A stretch of DNA of 64,000 nucleotides, taken from contig PJRA01000508.1 in NCBI GenBank assembly GCA_016987375.1, positions 1,786,251-1,850,250 of the forward strand. The letters are read 5' to 3'. The stretch's first letter is position 1; each line of letters begins with the position of its first letter. The notes below the pieces were generated by a model that saw only the letters and a program-made list of their open reading frames with translations, was not told the origin of the DNA and did no database searches. A program made the translations under genes and the position numbers. Positions 1 to 11,164 of the stretch are shown piece after piece. This stretch comes from Brachionus koreanus. Taxonomy: Eukaryota; Rotifera; Eurotatoria; Ploima; Brachionidae.

Positions 1-816
1 GAAAAATAAATTCTTTACATCAGAAAAAAAAACAGAACTTAATATCATTTTTATTTTTGGAGATATTCGCTTTTAATTTTCGTCCATTTACTTATGCATC
101 ACCCGTTATTACCCCATGGAAATTCGATCAAAAACAAACAAAATCATATGACAATCACTTGATGAGGCTTGTAATTGCTCACAACAGCCGAATGCTTTTT
201 AGTTTAAGCAAATTTTCACTTTCTTTAAAACATATTTCACCAGTTACTGTTGTTGCTGATAAGCAGTTTTTCTATTAATGACGTAACAGTACCAAAACTT
301 CAAAATTTTCAATTAAAGTTTTCATTTTAAAAATTTTTTAAAATTAAATAATCAAAGAATTTAATATATTATTTTAAAGAGCATTCATCTTCAATTTTGT
401 TTATATTAAAATATAATATGACATAGTTTCAGAATTACGACAATGATGCTAAAATATACCCAACCTTTTATAAAAGGCACAATTCAAATTGCTTCTAAAT
501 GAATTGTATAATTAACCTTTAAAAATTTTTTTTATTACTTATTAATTATTGACATATCAAATTTTGATTAATATAGATTGACAAGCTTATTCAATTAGAT
601 TGAAATTTTTATAAATTTTTTCTTTTTTTAATGTATGAAAAAATGATCACAATTAAATGAAAAAATATATTATGCAACTAAATAGTACTAAAAATCAGTT
701 TCTATGGAACTAGAACTCGTAGCTATGAAACACTCAATTTTTAAAAGAAAATCTTCTGAATTTTCCAAAGTAGAAAAATCAAACTTTTTGAAATTTTTTG
801 ATCATCAATTTCGAAA
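1..816. other. A+T-rich flank, no convincing gene
   Basis: Positions 57-278 hold a stop-free plus-strand stretch of about 73 codons that is less A+T rich than its surroundings. It starts just after a T-rich, acceptor-like tract and could be the last exon of a gene entering from the left. I do not recognise the peptide and no ATG supports an independent start. The rest is low-complexity A/T sequence. Confidence 0.3.
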
Positions 817-1783
817 ATGCCAATTGATTGGATTGCAAAGAACCCAAGACCAAATATTCCAAATGAAGCAAATAAAGCATCAATGAACGATAATGATTTC
901 ATTAATTTGATGTCGTTGATTATTCATGTAATAGAATTATTTCTTTGATGAAATAAAAATCTATTTTTTGTTTAGAATAGATATAATTTTGAAGAAAAAT
1001 TACAACTTGTTCTTCAAGTCAAAGGTTTCTTCTCTGCCGAACAAGTAAATTCTTTTTATTATAAATATTTCTTAGCAAATTTTATTTGATCACCTTCATC
1101 TATCATTTAAAGGCTTCCCAAGTAGTTGCAACTTTTGCAAGACCAAAAGACAAAATAAAGGCAGTGATGATACTCGAACCGGTAAACCAATTTACTTTAA
1201 ATTTTTTCCTTAATTCTTTATTAATTATTAATTTAGAAATTGATTTCTATGACTTGTCAACAAGCAAGTCATATTCTTGCAGCTGTTCTTATTCCTGAAG
1301 ATAAACTTGAAGCCCTAGAATACATTAAAAGGTAAAAAAATTTAATTCAAGCTTTAAAATAGTGAAATTCTTTCTTTTATTTTAAGAGCAATTAATGATG
1401 CTCATACTCAAGAAGGTCAAGATTACATAGTGAATGCGTTTACTTTTGAGGATCATAAGAGAATAGCTGCCAAAATTTTGAAGTCCGTAGTAGCAAAAAA
1501 AGGAATTCAAGTGGCTGCAGGAGGACATTTAGGATATGCACCGATGGGTTGCTTGTACACCAATGCAGTGCCAAACCATCCGCACACTTATGGTTCTGTA
1601 ATTGATCAAATAAAAAGCTTGCCTAATCATCGTCCTGAATATGACGATACTTATTCCAATCGAGCTTTTATGCCCACTAAATCAAGTATTTATGATTCAA
1701 ATATGAGCGAGAAAAAAAATTATCTTTTAGATATTAATACTCAGTTTTATCCTGGTCATAATAGCTATCTGGGATCTAATTAA
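817..1783 (+). CDS. DUF4476-like repeat protein, 5 exons
   Basis: Exons 817-927, 976-1044, 1113-1181, 1237-1331 and 1387-1783 join in frame to about 246 aa; all four introns are short and GT...AG. The ATG at 817 follows an in-frame TGA at 799. The middle of the protein (residues about 40-150) is a run of short helical units of the kind Q-(V/A)-(V/S)-x-(T/I)-(F/L)-x-x-x-x-D-K-(I/L)-(K/E)-A, for example ASQVVATFARPKDKIKAVMI followed by ASHILAAVLIPEDKLEALEY. That pattern is typical of the DUF4476 family, whose biochemical role is unknown. The C-terminal 90 residues are polar and rich in Tyr, Pro and Asn. No signal peptide or membrane segment is visible. The exon model is firm because every phase agrees; the family assignment rests on pattern recognition. 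Confidence 0.72.
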
Positions 1784-2085
1784 TCATAATAATTTAGATT
1801 AAACTTTGACATTATTTTATATCTTAAATCTAAGTTTAAAAATATTTTAATAAATATTTTAAAATACACATAAATTTTGTTGAAACGATTGTTTTTTTTT
1901 AATAATTTTATAATTAAATTATTTGCATACTTCTTCATATTTTGTTCAAAATTAAATTAAGAGTCTTGAATTGTTTTAGAATTCAGTTCACGATCAGTTT
2001 TTCTTTGATTTAAATTGCAAGTAAAGAAATGAATTCTGGCATAAAAAATTATAAATGGTAAGAGAAATTTCTTTCATAAATTACA

Positions 2086-2343
2086 ATGAAAAATTCAGAC
2101 ATGATTAAAATTTCTATCAAACCAAATGGAAGTGATCCAAATGAATTGAATTCAAGCAAGCAGAATCTAACAAATAGGATTTTCTTAAAATTGAAAACAA
2201 TTAATTCGAAAAATTTATTTAAATTAATCGTATATTTGTCATGCTATTTTTTCATTATAGTTGTTAATAAGTATTTAAGCAACAAAATCGATCAAAGGTT
2301 ATCAAAAAAAATTCATAATCCCATAAATCAAAATAACCCATAA
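2086..2343 (+). CDS. possible small single-pass membrane protein
   Basis: This open frame of 85 codons starts at an ATG and has no introns. The N-terminal half is polar (Lys, Asn, Ser). A hydrophobic stretch near residues 45-62 (LFKLIVYLSCYFFIIVV) could be one membrane helix, followed by a basic tail. I recognise no family. A run of this length can occur by chance here, so it may not be a gene; it could also be a tail-anchored micropeptide. Confidence 0.25.
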   Translation: MKNSDMIKISIKPNGSDPNELNSSKQNLTNRIFLKLKTINSKNLFKLIVYLSCYFFIIVVNKYLSNKIDQRLSKKIHNPINQNNP

Positions 2344-3512
2344 TTTATAAATAAATTTATAAAAAAAAAAATTTTTATTTTAATTATATAGAATTTTTTC
2401 CTCCTATTTTTTCTTTGATCCATTTTTATTTAATTTTTTATTATGATTTCATGAACCAAAGCATTTCATACAAGTTTTTCTTTTGCTGAAGAATTTTGTA
2501 TTAACTATATTTTATAGCAATTTAGTAAAAAATTCTATTGAAAAATCATCGCAAAATTTATTTATTTAAAAACAAAATTGGAAAAAATGAATCTTACTCA
2601 AATGAGTTTTAAGAAAAAGGAATTAAAAAAATGAAAAAAGGTGTTAAGTCGAGTCTATTTTGATGTTATTTAGTGTTGTTTTTCATCTTCTGATTTGTGT
2701 TTTGTTTCCTATTTTTGCCCCGAACATCTTGTAGCAAATTGGGCATTTTGTTTTGTTTTCGGTTCTTCTATTCTTTTATGTATTTTATCTTCTGTAGATG
2801 GCCTATTTAATATGTAGAGTTCTTGTTTGTTTAAGTCATCTTTAGAGTTGGTATACATTTTAGTATTATGCTGTCGTTGTAGTTCTTTGTTTCTGTTTTA
2901 TACCCGAATAAAGAATTAGAGTGGTCGACATTTTTATACTTCTGTGATAAAGGCAAGAGTTATAAGGATCGGTAAGCAATTTAGAAGCTTTTTTTATACG
3001 CGTATCGAATCAATGTGTCTAAAAAATTTTCTAAATTGGTTGCCGATCCTTAAAACTCTTTATAACTCTCTTAAAATATGTATTTCTAAATAAAAAAATT
3101 ATTTTAATTAAAAATAAATAAATAAGTTCAATCTGACTATACATCGTAAATTTAACACCTCTTTCTTAAAAATTGAACTCTATATTTTAAAAATTTAGTT
3201 TTTTATTCTTGAAAAATTTTAATTAATTTTCAGAAAAAATATCTTATTTTTCTACATTGCTAAAGTTGAAATTTTTATTAAAAATTTTCTAGTGTTAATT
3301 TAAAGGCAACATTTTTGATTCTTTTTAATAAAGATAACGAAGCATTTTTGCAAATTAGGGTTATTAATAAACAAAAACATATTTAACAAATAGATTCAAA
3401 TAAAATTAAAACAGATTCATTTTTTTTCCTCAAAAAAATTAAATAAATTCAGACAATTTTACTTTATAATAAAAAAGAAAAATAATCGTTTGAATTAAAA
3501 CCATCTAATCAA
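2344..3512. other. intergenic, with transposon-like island and long hairpin
   Basis: Positions 2640-2940 are T-rich but of higher complexity than the surroundings. The minus strand there has an open stretch of about 60 codons rich in Lys, Asn and Gln that looks like an old mobile-element ORF, not identifiable. A near-perfect hairpin lies at 2955-3060 and is listed separately. The remainder is plain A/T-rich sequence. Confidence 0.4.
2955..3060. repeat. 32-bp-arm inverted repeat (hairpin)
   Basis: Arms 2955-2986 and 3029-3060 pair over 32 positions with two mismatches and one G-U wobble, around a 42-nt loop. The loop contains the 10-bp palindrome ATACGCGTAT. It could be a decayed MITE or a small-RNA precursor. 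No target-site duplication was evident. Confidence 0.7.
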
Positions 3513-3695
3513 ATGGTCGAAAAATAGTTAAGAAAATACCCTCCAAGATTGTCATTCATTGACTTAGACAACCAGTTGTTTAAAAAAATAAACTCAAATT
3601 ATGATGAGTTTCAACCAACCCTTTCAGCAAAAGATTGGACGGATGCGTACAATTGTCAAAGATTTGATAAACGAGTTACCAGAATTGAAAATTAG
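3513..3695 (+). pseudogene. unassigned short coding-like frame with early TAG
   Basis: From the ATG at 3513 the frame reads four codons, an in-frame TAG at 3525, then 55 codons of protein-like sequence (beginning LRKYPPRLSFIDLDNQLF and containing Trp and Cys) to a stop at 3693. It may be a nonsense-mutated small gene, a terminal exon whose acceptor is the AAATAG at 3522-3527, or chance. I do not recognise the peptide. A second frame (ATG at 3603) is also open through this stretch. Confidence 0.28.
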
Positions 3696-4073
3696 TATTA
3701 TGTTCCATCTAAATAATGAAGTAAAAAATAATGTAAATCAAAATTAGTGAATTTTGATGAATTTATCGTTTATATGTTCACTCAATTCATATTTTTGAAA
3801 AAAGCCATAAATCTGCCCCAAATAAAAATTAAAAGCCCTAGCTAGACATAAAAATTTATAGTCTAATTTTTTACCTTTTTATTAAATAAAAAATTTACTA
3901 ACTTTTGTTAAAATAATGAAAAAATGTTAATAAAATTTTGCGTGTCTTAAATTCAAAAAAATTAACTTCATAGTTTTCAAAGTATACTTTAAAAAAATTA
4001 TAGATTTAAATTAGACTTTAAAAAACGTGAATTTTTTAAAAAATTCAAATAGATAATTTGAAAAATTTCTAAA
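3696..4073. other. URB2 upstream region
   Basis: About 380 bp of A/T-rich sequence between the short frame above and the first URB2 exon. No TATA-like or other promoter element stands out. Confidence 0.4.
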
Positions 4074-7000
4074 ATGAAACTGACGAAAAATTCCAATTTA
4101 AGTAGTTTGACTCGTTACTTTATTCATTTTTTCTTGTTAACAATATTTAAACCAAGGCTTTTATAACAAACTCAATGACAAAAGCATTGATTTGTCCGAA
4201 AGACTTAAATTAGCACAAAACACCTGGCATTTAAAAGAAACTCAAAATTTTAACAAAAATCAGCTTATAATTGAGTGGATTGTGGATTTAATAACCAGCA
4301 AAAAGTAAAAATTCGATTTTTTTAAATTTTTTTAAAATATTTTCATTTAAAATTTTGGTTAATAGAAATAATTTTGCTGAAACAGAATTGCTTTCTCTTT
4401 GGGAACGATTGAATTTTTTTTTAGATGAATACGATAATGAAAAAAATCCCATAAATAATGGCCAAATGTTTGCTCAAGTAGAATTTACTTATCAATTTGA
4501 TCTTAAAATTAATTTATTTCTTAAGTGTTTGATTGAAACATTGAGTAATTCAAGTGCAATGCAACAAGACCTTGCACTAAATTGTTGTTCGAAATTATTA
4601 AACACAAAATTTTCTCATTATTTCACAAGAAACTTTGATCAAATGATTAAAATTTTGATTAAATTTACTTTTGATATTAAAGAAAAGATAAAAAATATCG
4701 GATCAGAAAGTCATCAAATAGATTTTTTTATAGAACGATCCGTCTTGGTATTCAATAAATTTTTATTTTGTTTAAAGACTCAACAAAATTTAAATAGAGT
4801 AAGCCTTTTAACAAAAAAAAATAAACAAGAATAATCTTTTTTTTTAAAGTTGTTTAATAAAATATGTACACAAGTTTTGTTTAGCTTGTTGAACTTAATA
4901 GATCAAATTGACAAACTAGAATGTGAAAAGTTCTCTACCTTGAAAGATCTGTCCTGGAAAATTTTAAAATATGGTTTAATATCAAAGTAATTTTAAATTT
5001 AATAATTGACAATTTTTTAATTTTTATTTTATCACAAGTTCTCATTCAAATTTATATTTTGAATTTTTCAAAAATTTACCAAATTCATTCACCCTGAAGT
5101 CAAATTATCAAGTGGCAATTTTATTTTCGACTATCAAAAATGAATCATTTAAAAGTTTAGAAAATATGAATTCCCTGTCAAAGTACATAGGATATATAAT
5201 AAAAGAGCTATTTTCTATTTTATTAAAGTAAATTATTAATATTAAATTATTTAATAATTAATTAATTGTGCATTAAAGTTTGGACTATAAATTGAAAATA
5301 TCAATTGTACAATTCATTTGTGACATTGTGTTTAATTTAGGGCAGAGTGTTGAACTTGAAAATGAAAAAATGGAAATCGATAATGAACTGATTGATAGAC
5401 AGGATTTCGTTGAACAAAAAATGAATGCATTGGCAAATTTGATACAACTTGTGGATGATATCAATTTATATAATCCCTTAGAAGATGAAAATAATGATAA
5501 CATTTTCAAAGAATGGTCAAAAACACTCATAAATAAAGTTTTATTGCAAAAAAAAAAGTAAAATAAGAAAATTTTTTTTTAAAATAAAATTAAAAATTTT
5601 TATTAAGTTTAACAGAAGTTTTAATAGCCTTTCTTAAAATTGATCATTTAATACTTGAAGATAATCTCGAAATTATTTTGAATATTTTAAAAGTGAAAAT
5701 TAAGCTTTTTTTTTAAAAGCATTTTTATTTAATTTTTTTAAAGGATGATAGCAATTTAGCAGAGTTTCTGAATTTTTATGTAGACAGTAATATTAAATAT
5801 CGTCAACTTTCAAGAGCTACTTTAAAGCTAGTTGATTGTGTTGAGAAAAATAATATGCAATTTCCATTCATATTCTACAAACATTATAGTAGTTGTTTGG
5901 AAAGCTATTTGATCGATAGTCATACCTTTATTAATTTATGGACTGATTTACTGAAGATATTGAATGAAAATTCCAAAAGTAATTTTTTTTATTTAATATT
6001 AATTTCTCTAAACCTCCTTACTCTATTTTATTTAATTTTTATTTTTTTTTTAACATCGCCTTAAAGGCGTTCATTGAAATAATAATAAAATAAAATAAAA
6101 AATAAAATTAATCAAAATTTATATTTTTCGAAGTAAAAAAGACAGAATTATTGAAATTTTTAAAATGTATTATCAGTCGGATTAACTTATGCAGTCCATC
6201 GATTCCAAATGGCCTTAGAACTAGCACACTCAAACTGCTTTCAGATACCAATGAAGTTTTGTTAGATTTTCTTCAAAATTGTCGAAAATTTAATGATGAA
6301 ATGGCAAACTTAATGGATTGCTATTACACTAGTGGCCTTTTGTGTATTTTAATGCACCGTTTTTCATTGGAAATTGTGGGAAAATCCCAGTCTAATTCAG
6401 AAGTATCTATTAGTGAGTTGAACGATACATTTTTTAAAAATTTAAACGAAAAATTCGCTTTGAATAAACGAATCAGTGATGAAATTGAACATCTCAATAG
6501 CAAAAAAGAAAACTTCAACAAAATTTTTCTCTTGGTAATTTTGAATTTATTTTTTCTATTCATGGATTCGTTATAACAAATTTTAATAGAATAAGCTTCA
6601 GCTTTTAAATGTTTACAGAATGAATTTAACAGAAGTTGCTCCAAAAGACTTGAAACACTTGGAAGAAACAATTCTAAATCCAGAATTACTAATCAAAAAT
6701 TCATTTGAAAATCGAAAAGTTGTGACTTTAATTGAAAATTTTCCAATTGAAGTAAAATTTAAATTAAAATGTTTCCTGCTTTTTAACAAACTATTTATAA
6801 CTTAAGTCCAAAATAGACTGTTTAGAAAACTTAGCTTACTTACATGGAAAATATATATTATTAGATAATTTATATTTATTAATTCCATTATTCAGACATA
6901 GAAAAGATATTTTGGAGACAATTTTTACTGTCATTTTCAAGATGATCTTGAATTTTGACAGTGTTAAAGCTTATGAATTTATCGATGAAATAAATGTGAA

Positions 7001-10000
7001 TACAATATTCAATGACATTGATTTGATTAAACCGATTTTTTTTTCACTAATAAATGTTCTAAAAGATATGGACTTGAACATGTAAGATTATTAAATTTGG
7101 ATGATTTCACCTTTTGATCTTTTTTAATTTAAAGGAAAATGAACGAGTCAATAAATCAAAAGCACTTTTTAGATTTTATTGCTGACTTTGTTGAAAATAA
7201 TTTGTACTTTTAAAATTTTTTTATTTAAAAGAAAAAAACTAATTTTATTTTAGTGATTCAACACGGAAAAATGAAATCTTTAAGAATAAAAATAGAGAAA
7301 AATATGAATTCAACAAAAACCAAACTGAATTTATCCTAAAAGTATGATTATTTTTTAGTTTCTTGCTGATTTAACTAAGTAATTTTAAAAAAAGATTTCA
7401 GATTTAATACCATTGGAATATTTGGAGCCAAATTATGCTCTTGTTTTCAACTTATTGATAGAATTGGTCAAAATTGATAATCGACTGATTCAAGAACAAT
7501 GCTTGGCTGTATACAACCGATTAATTTCTTCTAATTTAACTTCTACTTTGCCTTGTGAAAAATTAGAGTCTTGGTTGAATAATTGGTTTACTTTATTTCA
7601 AATTTTGGAACTCACAGAAAATTCAAAAGAGCAATTTAAGAAAATTTTTAAAAAATGCCTTTATCACTTGATGAAAGAACAAAATATTGATGCATATTCC
7701 AGTTTTTTATGTAATTTAAACGATAAGCTAAAAAAAGAAAAAAGCCATAATTTAAACTTTTTGACCAACGTTTCATTTTTGTATACATTTGAAAAAATAG
7801 GAAAAATTCAAGAGTTTAATGGTACATTGGAGCCAATTTTTTTAAAAAAATTAAAAACATTAGATCAAACAATTTTCAATTTTATTTCAAAACAAAAATT
7901 CAGTGATGATGATGAAATATTTTTGGCTTGTTCAGTAATGATTAGTTCAATTTTGTCTTCTGGCTTTAAGGATGACATCAATAGAGACAAAAAATTACAG
8001 TATTTTGTAACCATTGTTGAGAATTGTCTTGACCAGCATAAAAGCTATTCAAAAAAAATAAAAAATCAAATATCAAATATAAAAATAGGCTCATTTTACT
8101 TTGATTTTATGAATAATTTAATCGTAAACTCTGACAATTTGAGTAAGATAAGCCAAATAAACGTGGATAAGGTGAAGCTTGCTAAACATCTTTTCAAATT
8201 TTATCTAAGATATGATTTGAGTTGTCATTTGGATGAGGACTATTTCGGAAAATCTCTAAGAACAGCATTTTTTCAATCAGTAAATACACTCAAAAGTGGA
8301 GAGTTTAAAGAAATTCTTGATTATATTGATACATCTTTTGATGAAAATCATGAATCACAAGCAATAACTAATTTAGTAAAAATATCTCAATTAATTAAAT
8401 TCATGGCCAATGATGTTGAACTTAATGAAAATCTGAAGCAAGATTTTGCTGAATATTTACAAAAAGTATTCTAAAATTTTTTTCTCTTTTTTTTTAATTT
8501 TCTTTTAATTTAATTTTTTTAGTTTGTTATTAAGACACCCTCGATTTTTTTGTCTTTAAAATTTAACAACCAATTGAATGAATTAATAGATATGATGAAT
8601 TCTAATATTGGAATTATCGCACCAAAATATGTAAGTCATATCAAATTTTTTTTAAATTCCTTACGCAAAAAAAACACAATCTTTTTCAAATAACCAGAAT
8701 CTATGAAATATATTTTTATTAGATATTTTTTTCAGTCAAAAATTGATTTAGATTTTCTTTTAAATTAATCTTTTTTAGAAATTTCATGTTAATACAAATA
8801 TTTCATTAAAAATTTGTTTTGGACCGTTTAGTGGCCGGCCGGTCTACACACGGTCGGCCGTTTAACGGTCAGTCAGTTGGCCGGCCACTTTACGGCCGGT
8901 CTTTTTAAATACGGTTTTTGACGACCGGTCAATTCACGGCCAAAACTGGCCGTTTTTATCGGCCGGCCAGTTTGCAGGTTATGACGGTTCAATATAATAA
9001 TAGATAAATGATGAGCAATTTTTTAGTCTTTTAAAAGTTTGTTCAACAAAGCTCTAATTTTAATTCAAAGACTTCATTAAGAAGCTCAGTGATAGGCTGT
9101 CTTAAAGTGCAGTTTTCTTTTCAACCTGAAACTATTGATTCTTGGTTCGTACATCCTCTAATAATCCCACTTATATTACTAACAAATTTGATCATGCTTG
9201 TTCATTTCTTTTCATGCCTCGCTTTTTTCTTTTCTTCTGTATCATTAAATTTAGTTTTGAGCTCTGAATTCTTGAATATTTTTTGAAACTTTGTTTTTGT
9301 AACTTTTTAATAAACTTAAACATTTATTTGCCTCATTTTTAAATTTCTTTTTTAGTTTTTGTTACCAAGTCATTTGGTTATTTCGAGTTTACAAATTTAC
9401 GTGTCCATTTCGTATGAGAAATTAAAAATAGAAGACTATGTTAGAATTCAAGAGTTGGCTTGTAGAACTGTGAACATAATTTTGACTAGATACTCAAAAA
9501 AATTTACCAAACTTGCGGATATCATTTGCAATCTCTTGATGAATATCCTTTTAAAAATTAAAAAAAATCCTATTTCTTTTTTTAAATTCCTTAACTATTT
9601 TTTACAGCTTATTTGCACTACGACAAGCTTTTCTAATCAAAATATTTTGACCAACAACAAATTAAATCTAGCAATAAAAGCTGCCCAAGATTTGGATAGA
9701 ATTGTATCTCAATTAACATCTTTTAAAAAAGATTTTAGCAAGATTGCTCCATACATGATAAGTGAATATATGTACAAAGCCAATACGATTCCAGTGCATT
9801 TGTCAGTAAAAGTAAATTAATAAAAACTAATATTTTTTGTTCCTATAAAAAATAATTTTAGAGAATATTGTCAAATATAATGTTTAACTTGATATCCATT
9901 TGTGATATGCATGCTATATCTCAGCTACATGTAGTTTTGGCCAATGGACCAAAGGAGCTTTTTAAGAATATTTATCATGAATATGAAAAATATTTCAAAT

Positions 10001-10017
10001 ATACTGGAAAAGTTTAA
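4074..10017 (+). CDS. URB2: URB2/Npa2 family ribosome-biogenesis protein, 17 exons
   Basis: Exons: 4074-4101, 4157-4304, 4366-4798, 4850-4986, 5039-5227, 5279-5557, 5608-5692, 5744-5978, 6146-6534, 6602-6751, 6807-7081, 7135-7203, 7254-7341, 7395-8465, 8523-8630, 9356-9811, 9862-10017. All phases agree and the total is 4296 nt, 1431 aa (human URB2 is about 1,520). The N-terminus has the family pattern LKLAQNTW, then an LLSLWERLNFFLDEYDNE-like helix. The C-terminus carries the Urb2-type ending, with LANGPKELFKNIYHEYEKYF matching the conserved L-A-x-L-x-x-G-x-x-E-x-F-x-x-L-Y-x-x-Y-x-K-Y signature. The rest is helical, as expected for an alpha-solenoid. Family members act in the nucleolus in assembly of pre-60S ribosomal particles and rRNA processing. 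Sequence is highly diverged apart from the ends, so the name rests on both termini plus length. The intron at 8631-9355 is unusually long and holds a GC-rich repeat. Confidence 0.78.
8820..8992. repeat. GC-rich GGCCGGCC repeat island in URB2 intron 15
   Basis: About 170 bp that is more than half G+C in a region near one quarter G+C. It contains three copies of GGCCGGCC, an inverted pair (8826-8840 with 8879-8893) and a perfect 7-bp hairpin at ACGGCCAaaacTGGCCGT. A decayed relative lies at 16539-16768, which shows that it is a dispersed repeat and not local bias. Confidence 0.75.
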
Positions 10018-10230
10018 TTAAAAAATAAAATTATACAATTTTTTCTTTTTAATTTTTTTTGTTTTTCATTTAAAATATTCAATTTGGTTATTTTTTTGTC
10101 AGACAAATTAAATTCACTATGAAAATAAAATAAATAGGTTGCTATGGAAATTTTTTATAATGTTCAGTCTGTTCACTCTTAAAAAAATTTTTTTGAATTT
10201 TAGTTTTTCAAATTTAAAAAAGACTAAAAA

Positions 10231-11164
10231 ATGCAAAATAATTATAAAAATCAGGATTTTCAGAGTAAGCTTTTTCAAAGTCTGACAAAATATGGATCGA
10301 AGCCGTTCGGTTTCGATAAAATGTTAACTGAGGATGTTCCTTTAAAAAAACGGGGTAATCTATTTGATTTATTTTAGATTTTTTTCTATTAAACTTAACC
10401 AAAATTTATTCAGAAATTGAATATGCATCAAGTCTTCCGCTTCAAATTATTCTTTATTTCAATGTCTATTATTCAGTTGTTTGGGCGATTGGAACTTGTT
10501 TTCTATGGCCTTTATTAGTAATTTTTTAAATTGAGTTGTTTAAAAATTCTCATCTTTGTCGTTAAAATTTAGGTGACCAGAGCAACTGATGATAATCTAG
10601 TTTGGATAATTTTAATCTTATTCGCATTCAGTTTGACTGTTATTTTGGAAATAATTCGTTTATATATGGGTTATGTGGGAAATCTTTCCGAAAGAGTATA
10701 GTTTAAAATTTTAATTAAAATTAGATTTTTGAACGTTTTAACTAAAGATTCCAGAATTATTCGTATTTTATTTCTTAACTATTATCAATTTTTTGGTAAG
10801 TTTGGGTCTAGTGGCAGTTGCTTGGATTCCAATTAGTTCAACAAATACCCTAATGACCATAGGCCAGGAATTGCCAATGCAATTCGCTCTTCAAATATTC
10901 CATTCACTGTTTAATTTTCTGGAATTGATTTTCGGATTTGTGGCAATCCAAATTCTTGGCAGATATCAGATATCAAGATTTCATTACAAGCAGTTTGACC
11001 AAAACGATGATGATTTGCATAAAAATGGTGATGATTTCGGCTGGCTCAATGACTTAAAAAATAATAACTTGATAAAAATGAAAGAATTGAACTTCGAATC
11101 TAAAGTAATTTTTTAATTTACTAAAATAAATAAAAATAAATAATTTTTTTAGAAAGAATTTTAG
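10231..11164 (+). CDS. TMEM17: Transmembrane protein 17 (ciliary transition zone)
   Basis: Exons 10231-10354, 10414-10517, 10573-10695 and 10748-11104, with a probable tiny last exon 11153-11164 encoding KEF-stop; if that intron is not used, the frame ends at 11116. Either way the protein is 239 aa. The diagnostic block is LYMGYVGNLSERIPEL, equivalent to the IRLYLGYVGNLQEKVPEL segment of vertebrate TMEM17, preceded by the SLPLQIILYFNVYY helix. Four membrane segments are visible (about residues 45-75, 85-107, 118-145 and 160-180), followed by the cytosolic RFHYKQFDQ motif. TMEM17 works with other MKS-module proteins at the transition zone that gates entry into cilia. The start lies 213 bp after the URB2 stop on the same strand. 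The acidic, Asn-rich C-terminal tail is longer than in vertebrates. Confidence 0.93.

Noticed and set aside
5548..5610. Apparent homopolymer error in URB2 at a run of ten A
   Set aside because: Choosing the acceptor at 5605-5607 (exon from 5608) restores phase; the same applied to the exon starting at 6602.
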